DNA of 64,000 bases. Origin: Salininema proteolyticum (GTDB lineage: Bacteria > Actinomycetota > Actinomycetes > Mycobacteriales > Micromonosporaceae). Shown here one piece after another: positions 50,423 to 58,078 of this stretch (position 1 is the first letter of the stretch; each line of letters begins with the position of its first letter). The position numbers were made by a program, and so were the translations under genes. Under the pieces are notes generated by a model that did not search any database, had not been told where the DNA came from, and was given only the letters and a program-made list of their open reading frames with translations. The stretch lies in assembly GCF_042685645.1 (NCBI RefSeq), contig NZ_JBHUNX010000001.1, positions 3,472,001 to 3,536,000 of the forward strand, written 5' to 3'.

Positions 50423-50427
50423 TCCGG

Positions 50428-50486
50428 TAGGGGGTCTGTCGGCCATACCCGGGGAACGGGTGTGGCCGGCGGTGCCCTGATCGGGC
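50428..50486 (+). repeat. duplicated spacer element, copy R2, with hairpin 4
   Basis: GGCCATACCC pairs with GGGTGTGGCC (50441-50467), followed by GCCC/GGGC (50474-50486). Matches R1 over about 58 bases and occupies the same place, directly behind a stop codon. Confidence 0.7.
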
Positions 50487-50514
50487 AGGACATCGAGTCA
50501 CGAAAGAGAGCCCC

Positions 50515-50919
50515 ATGGAAGAGACCACCAAGAACGCCGAGGAGATCGCGGCCTGGTTCCCGGACGGGAGCCTTGGTGCTGAGATCGCTGGAGTCTGTCA
50601 GCGGTCCTGGTACATCTACGAGTGCGACAACATGTGGGCCACTGAGCTTGAAGAACTCGAACCGGAGGACATCACGCAAGGCCGAATTTGGGTGGGGGTC
50701 CCTGGCTCCATAACCTCCGAGTGGAACGAGACCGGAGACGACGCTATCCGCCGGTTCGAGGCGAACGTGACAGCGTGGCAGAACATGCCCGCGATCATCA
50801 AGCCCACTGACCCCGACGATGCCGGGATGTTCATGGACGCCTGCCGGAAGTTCGACAGTAGCGCTGTGACGCATTGGAGACGAGCGCACGCCGATGAATG
50901 CGGCTGCGACTCGGAGTAA
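50515..50919 (+). CDS. acidic protein 5 of the rightward operon
   Basis: 134 residues from ATG 50515 after AAAGAGAG. Acidic; contains WATELEELEPEDITQGRIWV and a C-terminal CGCDSE. No family recognised. Confidence 0.6.
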   Translation: MEETTKNAEEIAAWFPDGSLGAEIAGVCQRSWYIYECDNMWATELEELEPEDITQGRIWVGVPGSITSEWNETGDDAIRRFEANVTAWQNMPAIIKPTDPDDAGMFMDACRKFDSSAVTHWRRAHADECGCDSE

Positions 50920-50932
50920 TAGACCCGTTGGA

Positions 50933-50960
50933 GGTGAGCGGCGAGGCAACGCCGCTCACC
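50933..50960 (+). terminator. intercistronic hairpin 5
   Basis: GGTGAGCGGC and GCCGCTCACC, a perfect 10-bp stem, 8-base loop. Confidence 0.7.
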
Positions 50961-51005
50961 CAGAAACCAACTTCCCACAGTTACGAAGAAAGGTGGAGTC
51001 CCATC

Positions 51006-51521
51006 TTGACACAGAAGAATCCCAACAGCATTGACGTGCCGTTGCATTCGGTGGACGGGTTCACAGTCCCCGCCTACCTCCCCGCGAAGATCGCGATGGC
51101 GACGACGGACGGCTACCCGTCGGTGTGGGGACGTGTCCCGCGTGACCTGAAGATCATCGCGGTCGCCTCCCAGCACGGCGACGAGAAGACGGGCAAGGCC
51201 CGTTACCTGTGGCGCCGCTCCGTGTTCGCCGAGATCAACACGGCCAAGGGCGCGTTGCATCCGACCGGACGGCGCGGCCCTGAGGCGGCGCTCGTCTGGC
51301 GTCCCCCGGTGCGGTGGTCCCCGGCGCACTGGTGCCTGCTGCCCGCGATGTACACGCCGAAGGGTATCCATATCGTCGCACCGGGGACGACGGCCGCGAA
51401 CGGCCTGATCGTCGCTCCAGAGTTCCCCGCGTGGACTCAGCTGATCGCACAGCCGGTCGTGCGAGCCCTGGACGCTCCCCTGTCGAAGGTCCATTACCAG
51501 CCGCTACTGGACCGGATGTAG
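51006..51521 (+). CDS. protein 6 of the rightward operon, TTG start
   Basis: 171 residues from TTG 51006, with GGTGGAG seven bases before. The frame remains open far upstream across the hairpin, but that part is not protein-like. Neutral to basic, beta-rich (IDVPLHSVDGFTVPAYLPAK, GIHIVAPGTTAANGLIVAPE). No family recognised. Confidence 0.55.
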   Translation: MTQKNPNSIDVPLHSVDGFTVPAYLPAKIAMATTDGYPSVWGRVPRDLKIIAVASQHGDEKTGKARYLWRRSVFAEINTAKGALHPTGRRGPEAALVWRPPVRWSPAHWCLLPAMYTPKGIHIVAPGTTAANGLIVAPEFPAWTQLIAQPVVRALDAPLSKVHYQPLLDRM

Positions 51522-51530
51522 TCCACGAAC

Positions 51531-51557
51531 GCGGGGCCAGCCGTGAGTTGGCCCCGC
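51531..51557 (+). terminator. intercistronic hairpin 6
   Basis: GCGGGGCCA and TGGCCCCGC, 9 bp, 9-base loop. Confidence 0.7.
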
Positions 51558-51603
51558 GCCCCCACTTCACCTTTCCCCATTATTGAACACAAGGAGATTC
51601 ACC

Positions 51604-52095
51604 ATGCTTACTTTCTCTCTCCCTGGCCAGAGAATCCACGACGTCATGGCGGCCGTCGACGAGTTGCCGGGCGATCCGGTCGTCACCGAGGTCAACGGCC
51701 AGAAACTGACAATAACGATGCTCACCACGCCGAAGCGCTGGAGCTGGGCTGCTGAACAGGTCCAACGGCACCCGTCCTACTACATGGAGGCAGAGGACTT
51801 CGACGTGACGCCGCACCCTCGGCACGGCCTTGAACTGTGGCACCTCACTTGCTACAAGGCCTCCCCCGAGGAGGTCGCGGACTACAATCCGGCAGCCCAG
51901 TTCATGGACAACGCCCTCCGGCCGTGCTCGTATCCCGAGGAGAACGTGCATTACGGGAACGTCGTGATCGGCGTTGGAGGGTTCGACGGCGAGGTGGTCG
52001 TCAAGGGCATGAACCGCGACCAGCTCCGCACGGTGCTACAACCCTGGGTCGTGATCGGCGGCGAACAGATCGAGATCCGCGAAGCCGACGCGTAA
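51604..52095 (+). CDS. protein 7 of the rightward operon (paralogue of protein 8)
   Basis: 163 residues from ATG 51604 with AAGGAGATTCACC. Shares an ordered set of segments with the C-terminal part of the next protein: DPVVTEVNGQKLTITML vs RPIVSEVSDEGMTITMV; QVQRHPSYYMEAEDF vs QVAEHPSYAKPAQGY; SPEEVADYN vs SPEEFADVN. So one domain was duplicated. Function unknown. Confidence 0.6.
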   Translation: MLTFSLPGQRIHDVMAAVDELPGDPVVTEVNGQKLTITMLTTPKRWSWAAEQVQRHPSYYMEAEDFDVTPHPRHGLELWHLTCYKASPEEVADYNPAAQFMDNALRPCSYPEENVHYGNVVIGVGGFDGEVVVKGMNRDQLRTVLQPWVVIGGEQIEIREADA

Positions 52096-52104
52096 CCCAA
52101 ACCC

Positions 52105-52134
52105 GCTCGGGGGAGCCCCGAGGCTCCCCCGAGC
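52105..52134 (+). terminator. intercistronic hairpin 7
   Basis: GCTCGGGGGAGCC and GGCTCCCCCGAGC, a perfect 13-bp stem with a 4-base loop. Confidence 0.75.
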
Positions 52135-52175
52135 CCTGTACATCACTAATCAATCAACGAACGAAAGGGCTGGCC

Positions 52176-52991
52176 ATGACCAGTAAACCGACCGATATGC
52201 CCCCAAGCTTGACCGAGACTCTGACCCTCTCGGTCGGGCTCCAACAGCTGGGCTACGCCAAGCGCGGCGACAGGCCCCACCCCTCACCGGAACGCCTAGC
52301 GGAGCTGGCCGAGATCATCGGCACGAAAGGAGACGCGCTGCTCTACCCGTCCAAGACCAAGGGCCGCACCGCTCACGTGTTCAACGCAGTGGCCGAGGCG
52401 ATCACGATCATGTCGTACCAGCCGGGCGGCGTGGACTTCGGCCACCTCCACTTCTGCGAAGAGGGAGGCACGCAACGCCTGGACAGTCTCAAATGCACTT
52501 GCAAGGCCGAACCGGAAACGTTCGACGTGGAGACGGAAGTGCAGGCGATACTGCGCATGGAAGGACGGCCGATCGTCTCGGAGGTCTCCGACGAGGGCAT
52601 GACCATCACGATGGTCAACGAGCCTCTGGGCATCGACTTCATTACTGCTCAGGTAGCGGAACATCCGTCCTACGCGAAGCCTGCGCAGGGGTACCGCCAA
52701 GTTGAATGCGGAGACTCAGGGATCGCCCTGTGGTGGATGTACGACGAGAGCGACAGCCCCGAAGAGTTCGCAGACGTGAACACCAATGCAACAGAACTCT
52801 CGATCATCCTGCAGAAGCCACACTTCAGTGAAATGGAGGAAACCTGCGGCAACATCCTCATCGGCATGAACCACAACGGTACCGGCCAATGGGTCGACGG
52901 CCTCAGCGGGCGCCAGCTCCGCCGAATACTCCAGGCGTGGAAGATGTTCTGTCGGGGCTCGATCACCGTCGTGCCCGTCGCTAAGGACTAG
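52176..52991 (+). CDS. protein 8 of the rightward operon
   Basis: 271 residues from ATG 52176 after GAAAGGG. The N-terminal half has its own domain (LGYAKRGDRPHPSPERLAEL, GDALLYPSKTKGRTAHVFNA) and a Cys pair (LKCTCKAE). The C-terminal half is the domain shared with protein 7. Function unknown. Confidence 0.6.
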   Translation: MTSKPTDMPPSLTETLTLSVGLQQLGYAKRGDRPHPSPERLAELAEIIGTKGDALLYPSKTKGRTAHVFNAVAEAITIMSYQPGGVDFGHLHFCEEGGTQRLDSLKCTCKAEPETFDVETEVQAILRMEGRPIVSEVSDEGMTITMVNEPLGIDFITAQVAEHPSYAKPAQGYRQVECGDSGIALWWMYDESDSPEEFADVNTNATELSIILQKPHFSEMEETCGNILIGMNHNGTGQWVDGLSGRQLRRILQAWKMFCRGSITVVPVAKD

Positions 52992-53012
52992 CCCGCGCGG
53001 GTCGACAAGAAC

Positions 53013-53042
53013 GGTGCGGGGAGGCGGCCACCTCCCCGCACC
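53013..53042 (+). terminator. intercistronic hairpin 8
   Basis: GGTGCGGGGAGG and CCTCCCCGCACC, a perfect 12-bp stem, 6-base loop. Confidence 0.75.
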
Positions 53043-53089
53043 TGAAACCTTCCAACCCATGAGTTGAACAGTAGAAAGGCGACTCCATT

Positions 53090-54028
53090 ATGCCCAAGAA
53101 CTCCACACGATCCAAGAGCCGCGCGCACGGCAAGAAGCGCACGAAGTCGTACAAGGCAATGATCGCCCAGCTGGAAGCGCTGATTGCTGACGAGTCGATC
53201 ACCGAGGAAGAGCGAGCCAACGCCCGCGACAAGCTCGACAAGATCCGTAAACGGCAGGAGGAGACGCAGGCCGAACGCGACGGATACCGCGAACAAGCCC
53301 GCGAATACATGAGGTCCGAGGATGCTGGGCGACGGTACACCGAGTTCGTCCGGGACGTTGCCGGGCTCGCGCGGTTCTCGTTCGGCAACGTCCTCATGAT
53401 CATGGCGCAAGCTGAACAGCGGGGCGTGAAGGTGACCGAGCTGTACACCAAAGCCGAATGGCTGCGCCGCGGTCGCAAGATCCGCAAGGGCGCCAAGGCG
53501 TACGTCGTGTGCGAACCCATGACGCGAAGCAGGAAGGGCACGGGGCCGGCGGCGCCGGGCGCGGTCGTGAAGTACGGGACCAGCCAGACGGGATCGGAAC
53601 GATTCCTGTCCGGGTTCCGATACTCCGCACGCTGGTTCGACATCGCCGACACCGAACCCCATGATTTCAAGGGTCCCCGAAGCACCGACGAAGACGACGC
53701 ACAGGCCGGACTACCGCAGGCCTTCACCGACGTGCTGCTGATGAAGATTCGTGACGCCGGATGGACCGTGGAATTCGGGCCGACCGGTACGGAACCGGTC
53801 ACCGCTGACCACGACTCCATGACGGTGACTATCGCCGAACGGCTACAGACTGCCGTCGACGACGAGACCCTGATCCAGGCTCTCGCCGCGCTGCTGGCCG
53901 AGATCACGGGCGCGGCGTGGGACCGCGCCGAAGCCCGAGCCAAGGCCGGCGAGGACGACAAGACCGAGAAGCCCGCAGAGAAGAACACGGAGCCGGACGA
54001 GTTCGATATGTCCGGACTCTGGGGCTGA
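53090..54028 (+). CDS. ArdC-like protein (N-terminal ssDNA-binding domain)
   Basis: 312 residues from ATG 53090 with AGAAAGG. A basic start and coiled coil of about 85 residues, then an ArdC-N-type domain: YTEFVRDVAGLARFSFGNVL, MIMAQAEQRGVKVTELYTKA, WLRRGRKIRKGAKAYVVCEP. The C-terminal part ends acidic and I do not see the HEXXH metallopeptidase motif of full ArdC. ArdC proteins protect incoming single-stranded DNA and block restriction; here it may serve entry or transfer of the element. Confidence 0.75.
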   Translation: MPKNSTRSKSRAHGKKRTKSYKAMIAQLEALIADESITEEERANARDKLDKIRKRQEETQAERDGYREQAREYMRSEDAGRRYTEFVRDVAGLARFSFGNVLMIMAQAEQRGVKVTELYTKAEWLRRGRKIRKGAKAYVVCEPMTRSRKGTGPAAPGAVVKYGTSQTGSERFLSGFRYSARWFDIADTEPHDFKGPRSTDEDDAQAGLPQAFTDVLLMKIRDAGWTVEFGPTGTEPVTADHDSMTVTIAERLQTAVDDETLIQALAALLAEITGAAWDRAEARAKAGEDDKTEKPAEKNTEPDEFDMSGLWG

Positions 54029-54038
54029 GAACAGCGAA

Positions 54039-54069
54039 CCGGGGGAGCGTGGTCACGACGCTCCCCCGG
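54039..54069 (+). terminator. intercistronic hairpin 9
   Basis: CCGGGGGAGCGT and ACgaCGCTCCCCCGG, about 11 paired bases. Confidence 0.7.
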
Positions 54070-54124
54070 CTATCCCCTGACGTATGACTTGCAGCGCACG
54101 CGAAAAGGGAAAGGACACCATAAC

Positions 54125-54889
54125 ATGACCGAGCACAAATACGATGGAACCGCGACCGTCACACACCCCGAACACGGGCGGATCGCGTTCTCCTGGCGCG
54201 ACGACTGGGAGCACTCGGAGACGGTCTACACGCTCCACGGCCGCCACATCCACGGCAGCATGACCGTAGCCTACGACCCCAACATCATCTACCAAGGCGA
54301 GATCCCGGACGTGGACTACATGTACCAGTGCGGGCGGCTGGTCTTCCGCCCCGGTACGCGCGAGGCGACCACACCAGACTGGAGCAACGGCCACTCGCGG
54401 TGGTCGTTCACCGCCGACCCCCTCGACATCCACGGCTCACTCCTCGCCCCGTCCTACTGGTGGGACATTGCCGAGGTCCAAGGGCGGCGGCCGTTCAACG
54501 AGTGGCGGTACACGGAAGTGCGGAAGGCTACGCGGGCGAAACTACGGGCCGTCATCGAGCTGATCGCGCACCACTGGCTCAGGCCCGGCGGGAACTCACG
54601 GGCGCTCATGACCGAGCCCGTCCGCTACGAGATCCGCGCCGCCATCGCACGCCGACAGCGAGACCTCAGCCAGGCCCAGACGTTGATGGCTCGGGCGCAG
54701 CGCGACGAGGCAGCCATGGTCACGTACATGGACGCGTTGACCGACGTGCTCGACAAGGTGCCGACAGTCCAACTAAAAGTTGTGAGGAAGTTATGTGGGA
54801 ATCGAATCAGTAATAATCAGACGCAAAACCCAACTAGCGCAACGGATTATAGAAATGGGTCCTCTATTCCATTGTCATTTCAATTATGA
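54125..54889 (+). CDS. protein 9 of the rightward operon, altered C-terminus
   Basis: 254 residues from ATG 54125. Residues 1-215 are typical high-GC protein (THPEHGRIAFSWRDDWEHSE, PFNEWRYTEVRKATRAKLRA). From about position 54,770 the DNA turns AT-rich and the protein ends in an unrelated Asn/Ser/Thr tail (RISNNQTQNPTSATDYRNGS). I infer that the original 3' end was replaced when the low-GC cargo at 55-56.5 kb arrived. Confidence 0.6.
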   Translation: MTEHKYDGTATVTHPEHGRIAFSWRDDWEHSETVYTLHGRHIHGSMTVAYDPNIIYQGEIPDVDYMYQCGRLVFRPGTREATTPDWSNGHSRWSFTADPLDIHGSLLAPSYWWDIAEVQGRRPFNEWRYTEVRKATRAKLRAVIELIAHHWLRPGGNSRALMTEPVRYEIRAAIARRQRDLSQAQTLMARAQRDEAAMVTYMDALTDVLDKVPTVQLKVVRKLCGNRISNNQTQNPTSATDYRNGSSIPLSFQL

Positions 54890-54899
54890 CACACGTCAT
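54884..54899. promoter_or_regulatory. palindrome upstream of the secreted-protein gene
   Basis: TATGACacacGTCATA, an operator-like inverted repeat in the AT-rich leader of the 55026 gene, at the junction with the preceding operon. Confidence 0.4.
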
Positions 54900-55025
54900 A
54901 CATAACTGGTCAGTAGAGATCCTAACTGAAAATACAAGTTAGCGTTACTTCGTACGGCAGGCATTCTGCGCAGAACCCCCGTTGCCGTGAAGAAAGTTAT
55001 CCCCATCAATAGGAAGCACCACCTC

Positions 55026-56096
55026 ATGACTCGAATGCGTCAATATGCGGCTGCATCAATCGTGGCCGCACTCGGTGCCGGACTCCTCGGAGCAGCCCCT
55101 GCTTCTGCAGAAGAGAACAGTCCCCAAAGCCCCGATCGCCTAGTCGGCGAGATTCCAATAGACAAGCCAGAAGACGTCAAGGCAGTCGCGCCAAAGGCAA
55201 GCCTGAAGCAAGGGCACACTGAAAAGCAGACAGCCGAAGCAATCGAGTCGGTTACTGGAACCAACCTGGTCACTCAATTTGAGAGCAGCGAAGCTGCCGA
55301 CCGGTCGAAGCCATCAATCAGCCTCGCTGATTCATCAGACCAGGCATTCGCACTAAATTACGGAGAGGGCCTCAGCGTCGAAATCTCCTACGATGCAGAC
55401 AAATCTACTGGGCCAGCGATCGGCACTAATGGAACCACGGTTTACCAGGAAGCATCCGACAGCACCGATCTGGCTGCCCAGGTATCCGAAGATTCCTCGC
55501 TCAGCCTCCTTACAGTCCTTAATGACGAAACTGCTTCGTCGGAACAAACTTACACCCTCAATCTCCCAGCAGGCGCCGAAGCAGTACCGACAGAGCGCGG
55601 TGGCTTCGAAATTGTCATGAAGAGTGAAGGCGTAGAGCTGAACCTCGGAACGATCGAGGCCCCGTGGGCCGAGGACGCCAACGGGGAGGAAGTCGAAACT
55701 TACTACGAAATCGATGGCGATCAGCTCACTCAATACATCGAAACAAATGAAAATACGATGTTCCCGGTAGTCGCCGACCCAAAGGTTACCTTTGGATGGG
55801 GAGTCTACCTGAACATGTGGGGACGCGAAATGAAAGCTGTGGGCGTTGCCCTTGGGGGAATCAGCTATAGCGCCTACTGGGGAAGTTGCGTCTATCTCGA
55901 CAAGATCCCCCACCCAGCGTTCAGAAACGTTATTCGGGGAGTATGCGCCGTTGTAGGTGTCGGCACAGCCAAGGACTTCCTGAAGCACATGAAGAAGCTG
56001 ATCGAGAATGATAAATGGAACAGCAGCAGCTGTTACCAAATCAAGATCGCAACGAATGACCGCTGGAAAAAGGTTTCCAAGAAAAACTGCAGGTAG
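55026..56096 (+). CDS. secreted protein with C-terminal hydrophobic domain
   Basis: 356 residues from ATG 55026 (a GTG 13 codons earlier has no ribosome site). Signal peptide TRMRQYAAASIVAALGAGLL...PASA. Acidic Ser/Glu-rich prodomain-like middle, then ADPKVTFGWGVYLNMWGREM, the entry to a compact cysteine-containing end (GSCVYLDKIPHP, RGVCAVV, SSCYQIKI, KNCR). This end resembles a family of secreted actinomycete proteins of unknown role. GC is low for the window. Followed by a strong hairpin and a small membrane protein, a toxin/immunity-like layout. Confidence 0.65.
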   Translation: MTRMRQYAAASIVAALGAGLLGAAPASAEENSPQSPDRLVGEIPIDKPEDVKAVAPKASLKQGHTEKQTAEAIESVTGTNLVTQFESSEAADRSKPSISLADSSDQAFALNYGEGLSVEISYDADKSTGPAIGTNGTTVYQEASDSTDLAAQVSEDSSLSLLTVLNDETASSEQTYTLNLPAGAEAVPTERGGFEIVMKSEGVELNLGTIEAPWAEDANGEEVETYYEIDGDQLTQYIETNENTMFPVVADPKVTFGWGVYLNMWGREMKAVGVALGGISYSAYWGSCVYLDKIPHPAFRNVIRGVCAVVGVGTAKDFLKHMKKLIENDKWNSSSCYQIKIATNDRWKKVSKKNCR

Positions 56097-56144
56097 AGTT
56101 GGGGATACGCGCCCTATCTTAGGCTTGTAGTATTCAGGTTCAAA

Positions 56145-56186
56145 TTTAGGTGGCGGACTGAGGGTGACCTCGGTCCGCCACCTAAA
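56145..56186 (+). terminator. long hairpin after the secreted-protein gene
   Basis: TTTAGGTGGCGGACTGAGG and its complement (one G-U) form a stem of about 19 bp with a GTGA loop. Confidence 0.75.
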
Positions 56187-56222
56187 CAATAATCGGAAGT
56201 TGTAGACAGGAGATTTACTAAT

Positions 56223-56483
56223 ATGGGGAACACTAGTAATACCAGCACAGTCGGTCGCATCAAAAGGATGTGGGAATCTTCCAAAAACATGCAGACATCA
56301 TCGTGGTGGTCTTTGGCCATAGTTGTCGTGCCGATTGTCGCATTCCATTACTTCATCTATTCGCTACCAATCTGGGGTCTTATCATTGCCGCAATTGTTG
56401 GGACTCTTCTCGTCGAAGGAATCAGACACAAATGCCGCCAGTCTAAGTTATTGCTTCCCAGCAGATATGGATGCATGACTTAA
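56223..56483 (+). CDS. small membrane protein, possible immunity partner
   Basis: 86 residues from ATG 56223 with AGGAGA. Basic N-terminus, then two hydrophobic segments (WWSLAIVVVPIVAFHYFIYS and LIIAAIVGTLLVEGI), basic tail. Low GC like the secreted protein before it, so they likely moved together. An immunity or export-helper role is guesswork from the arrangement. Confidence 0.55.
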   Translation: MGNTSNTSTVGRIKRMWESSKNMQTSSWWSLAIVVVPIVAFHYFIYSLPIWGLIIAAIVGTLLVEGIRHKCRQSKLLLPSRYGCMT

Positions 56484-56932
56484 AATTTCGTGGCGAGTGA
56501 CGATGCTATTGCGAAGCAATCATCGATTGCCTTCAGTTGAATTGGAGTAGGGGCTATAGCCTACCGCACATGATCACGGCGTTTACTTCGACTACCAATT
56601 CACCTCCCGCAGGGACCACACTCTGAATCTCCATCGCCAGCCCCTGCAAAGTAACGAGCGTTCCGGCAGCAGAACTTCAACCGGACCCGTGGACCCTCGG
56701 TCCAGCCACACCAACCACGTACTTGGAAGTGTTGGTAAAATTGCTCGACCAAGTGCCAACCGCGTACACCAGCCCGCGTCCGCCGGCACGAGCAATTCAC
56801 CAACGCAGCTCCGACCGGTTCGTTGCAGTCTGACTCCCAACTGGTGGTTCGTGTGGTCTCTTGGGTGCGGCTCGTGAAGATGATGAGACGATCGCTCATG
56901 GATTCAGTTTCGCTTTGAGTGATCGCCTGAAT
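56484..56932. other. intergenic region with one doubtful leftward frame
   Basis: A leftward frame (56600-56899, beginning MSDRLIIFTSRTQETTRTTS) is open, but it has no ribosome site and an erratic Cys/Arg-rich composition. It may be a decayed gene. Nothing else is supported. Confidence 0.3.
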
Positions 56933-58078
56933 TTAGTGGATGTCCCAGTTCAGTGCTGAGTCTGGCTGGTCAAGCCACACCCATTGGCGTTCACCGGGAA
57001 TCGCGGTGATCCCCAGGCGCGTACGATCAGGCTGGTCGTATGACTGCCAAAGTGACCACGCCGCTTCTACTGTGTGCCACAGCCGGTCACGCCCGTAGGA
57101 AGCAATGCCCGTGTCGGCGTCGCAGTCAGCGCGGTCGGCGTCGGTGTAGACGATGACACCAGTGGGGCGCGGGTCGGCGTCCTCGGTCAGGGACATCGCG
57201 ACCTGACTGTCAGGGAGGAACAGAGACAGCCACAATCGCCAGTTGATATCGTCCCATGCTTCGATCGGGATCTGAGTCGGCATCGAACCGGTCACCGGGG
57301 CGTCCAGGTGATTCGGCATCGGGACAGTCGCAGTGGTGCGGTCCTGCACGCTCGGGCGCATGGGCATGAAGTACATCGGCTCCGGACAGAACTGGCCTGA
57401 CACCATCCCGTCCTGGTCCTTCACGGCTTTCACCAGAACCCCGGAGTAGGTGAACGGGGAGACGATTCGACCACCGGGCTTCACCTGGTCGATCCATGCC
57501 TCGGGGATGCGCGCGGCGGCGCAGGTAGACAGGATGACGTCATAAGGAGCGTGCGAAGCAACCCCGCCGGCCCCGTCACCAGTCATGCAGTTCGGGAAGT
57601 ACCCCAGTTGAGCCAGTCGTGATTCCGCCTCCGCCACAAGCAGGCCATCGACATCCACGGTGGTGACGTTTTCCCCGGACACCACCGCGCACAGCAGGGC
57701 GGTGTTGTATCCCGAGCCGGTGCCGATCTCCAACACTCGGTCATTCGGTTTGATCTCGCAGTGTTCCAGCATCCCCGCGACGAGCGAAGGCAGTGATGCC
57801 GAGCTGGTCGCGGTGCGGATGTCCCCCTCGTAGGCCCACTGAGTCAGGAGGAACTGGTTGGAATACACCGCCTCCAACCATGTCGTGGCTTGGTCAGGGT
57901 TGGCGCCGTCGATCAACGCCGACGGCGCGTTGAACTCGTTCAACGCCCAGTAACGGGGGACGAACAGGTGACGCGGGACGGAGGCGAACGCGCCGGCCCA
58001 TTCCTCAGTCTGGATGCTGCCGAGAGCCCGCAGCTGGCCGGACAGTCGGGCAGCCAATGGCTTCCACTCAATCGTCAT
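56933..58078 (-). CDS. tgmC: PIMT-like methyltransferase of an ATP-grasp RiPP cluster
   Basis: 381 residues from ATG 58076-58078, overlapping the ligase stop. N-terminal part (FASVPRHLFVPRYWALNEF), then SAM motif I RVLEIGTGSGYNTALLCAVV (114-133) and TVDVDGLLVAEAESRL, as in protein-L-isoaspartate methyltransferases. A C-terminal extension of about 150 residues is typical of the version found in graspetide clusters, where it methylates an aspartate that collapses to aspartimide. Last gene of the three-gene operon. Confidence 0.88.
   Translation of the reverse strand: MTIEWKPLAARLSGQLRALGSIQTEEWAGAFASVPRHLFVPRYWALNEFNAPSALIDGANPDQATTWLEAVYSNQFLLTQWAYEGDIRTATSSASLPSLVAGMLEHCEIKPNDRVLEIGTGSGYNTALLCAVVSGENVTTVDVDGLLVAEAESRLAQLGYFPNCMTGDGAGGVASHAPYDVILSTCAAARIPEAWIDQVKPGGRIVSPFTYSGVLVKAVKDQDGMVSGQFCPEPMYFMPMRPSVQDRTTATVPMPNHLDAPVTGSMPTQIPIEAWDDINWRLWLSLFLPDSQVAMSLTEDADPRPTGVIVYTDADRADCDADTGIASYGRDRLWHTVEAAWSLWQSYDQPDRTRLGITAIPGERQWVWLDQPDSALNWDIH

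Noticed and set aside
56600..56899. Leftward frame MSDRLIIFTSRT... downstream of the RiPP operon
   Set aside because: No ribosome site and irregular Cys/Arg-rich composition; mentioned only as a possible relic in the gap entry.
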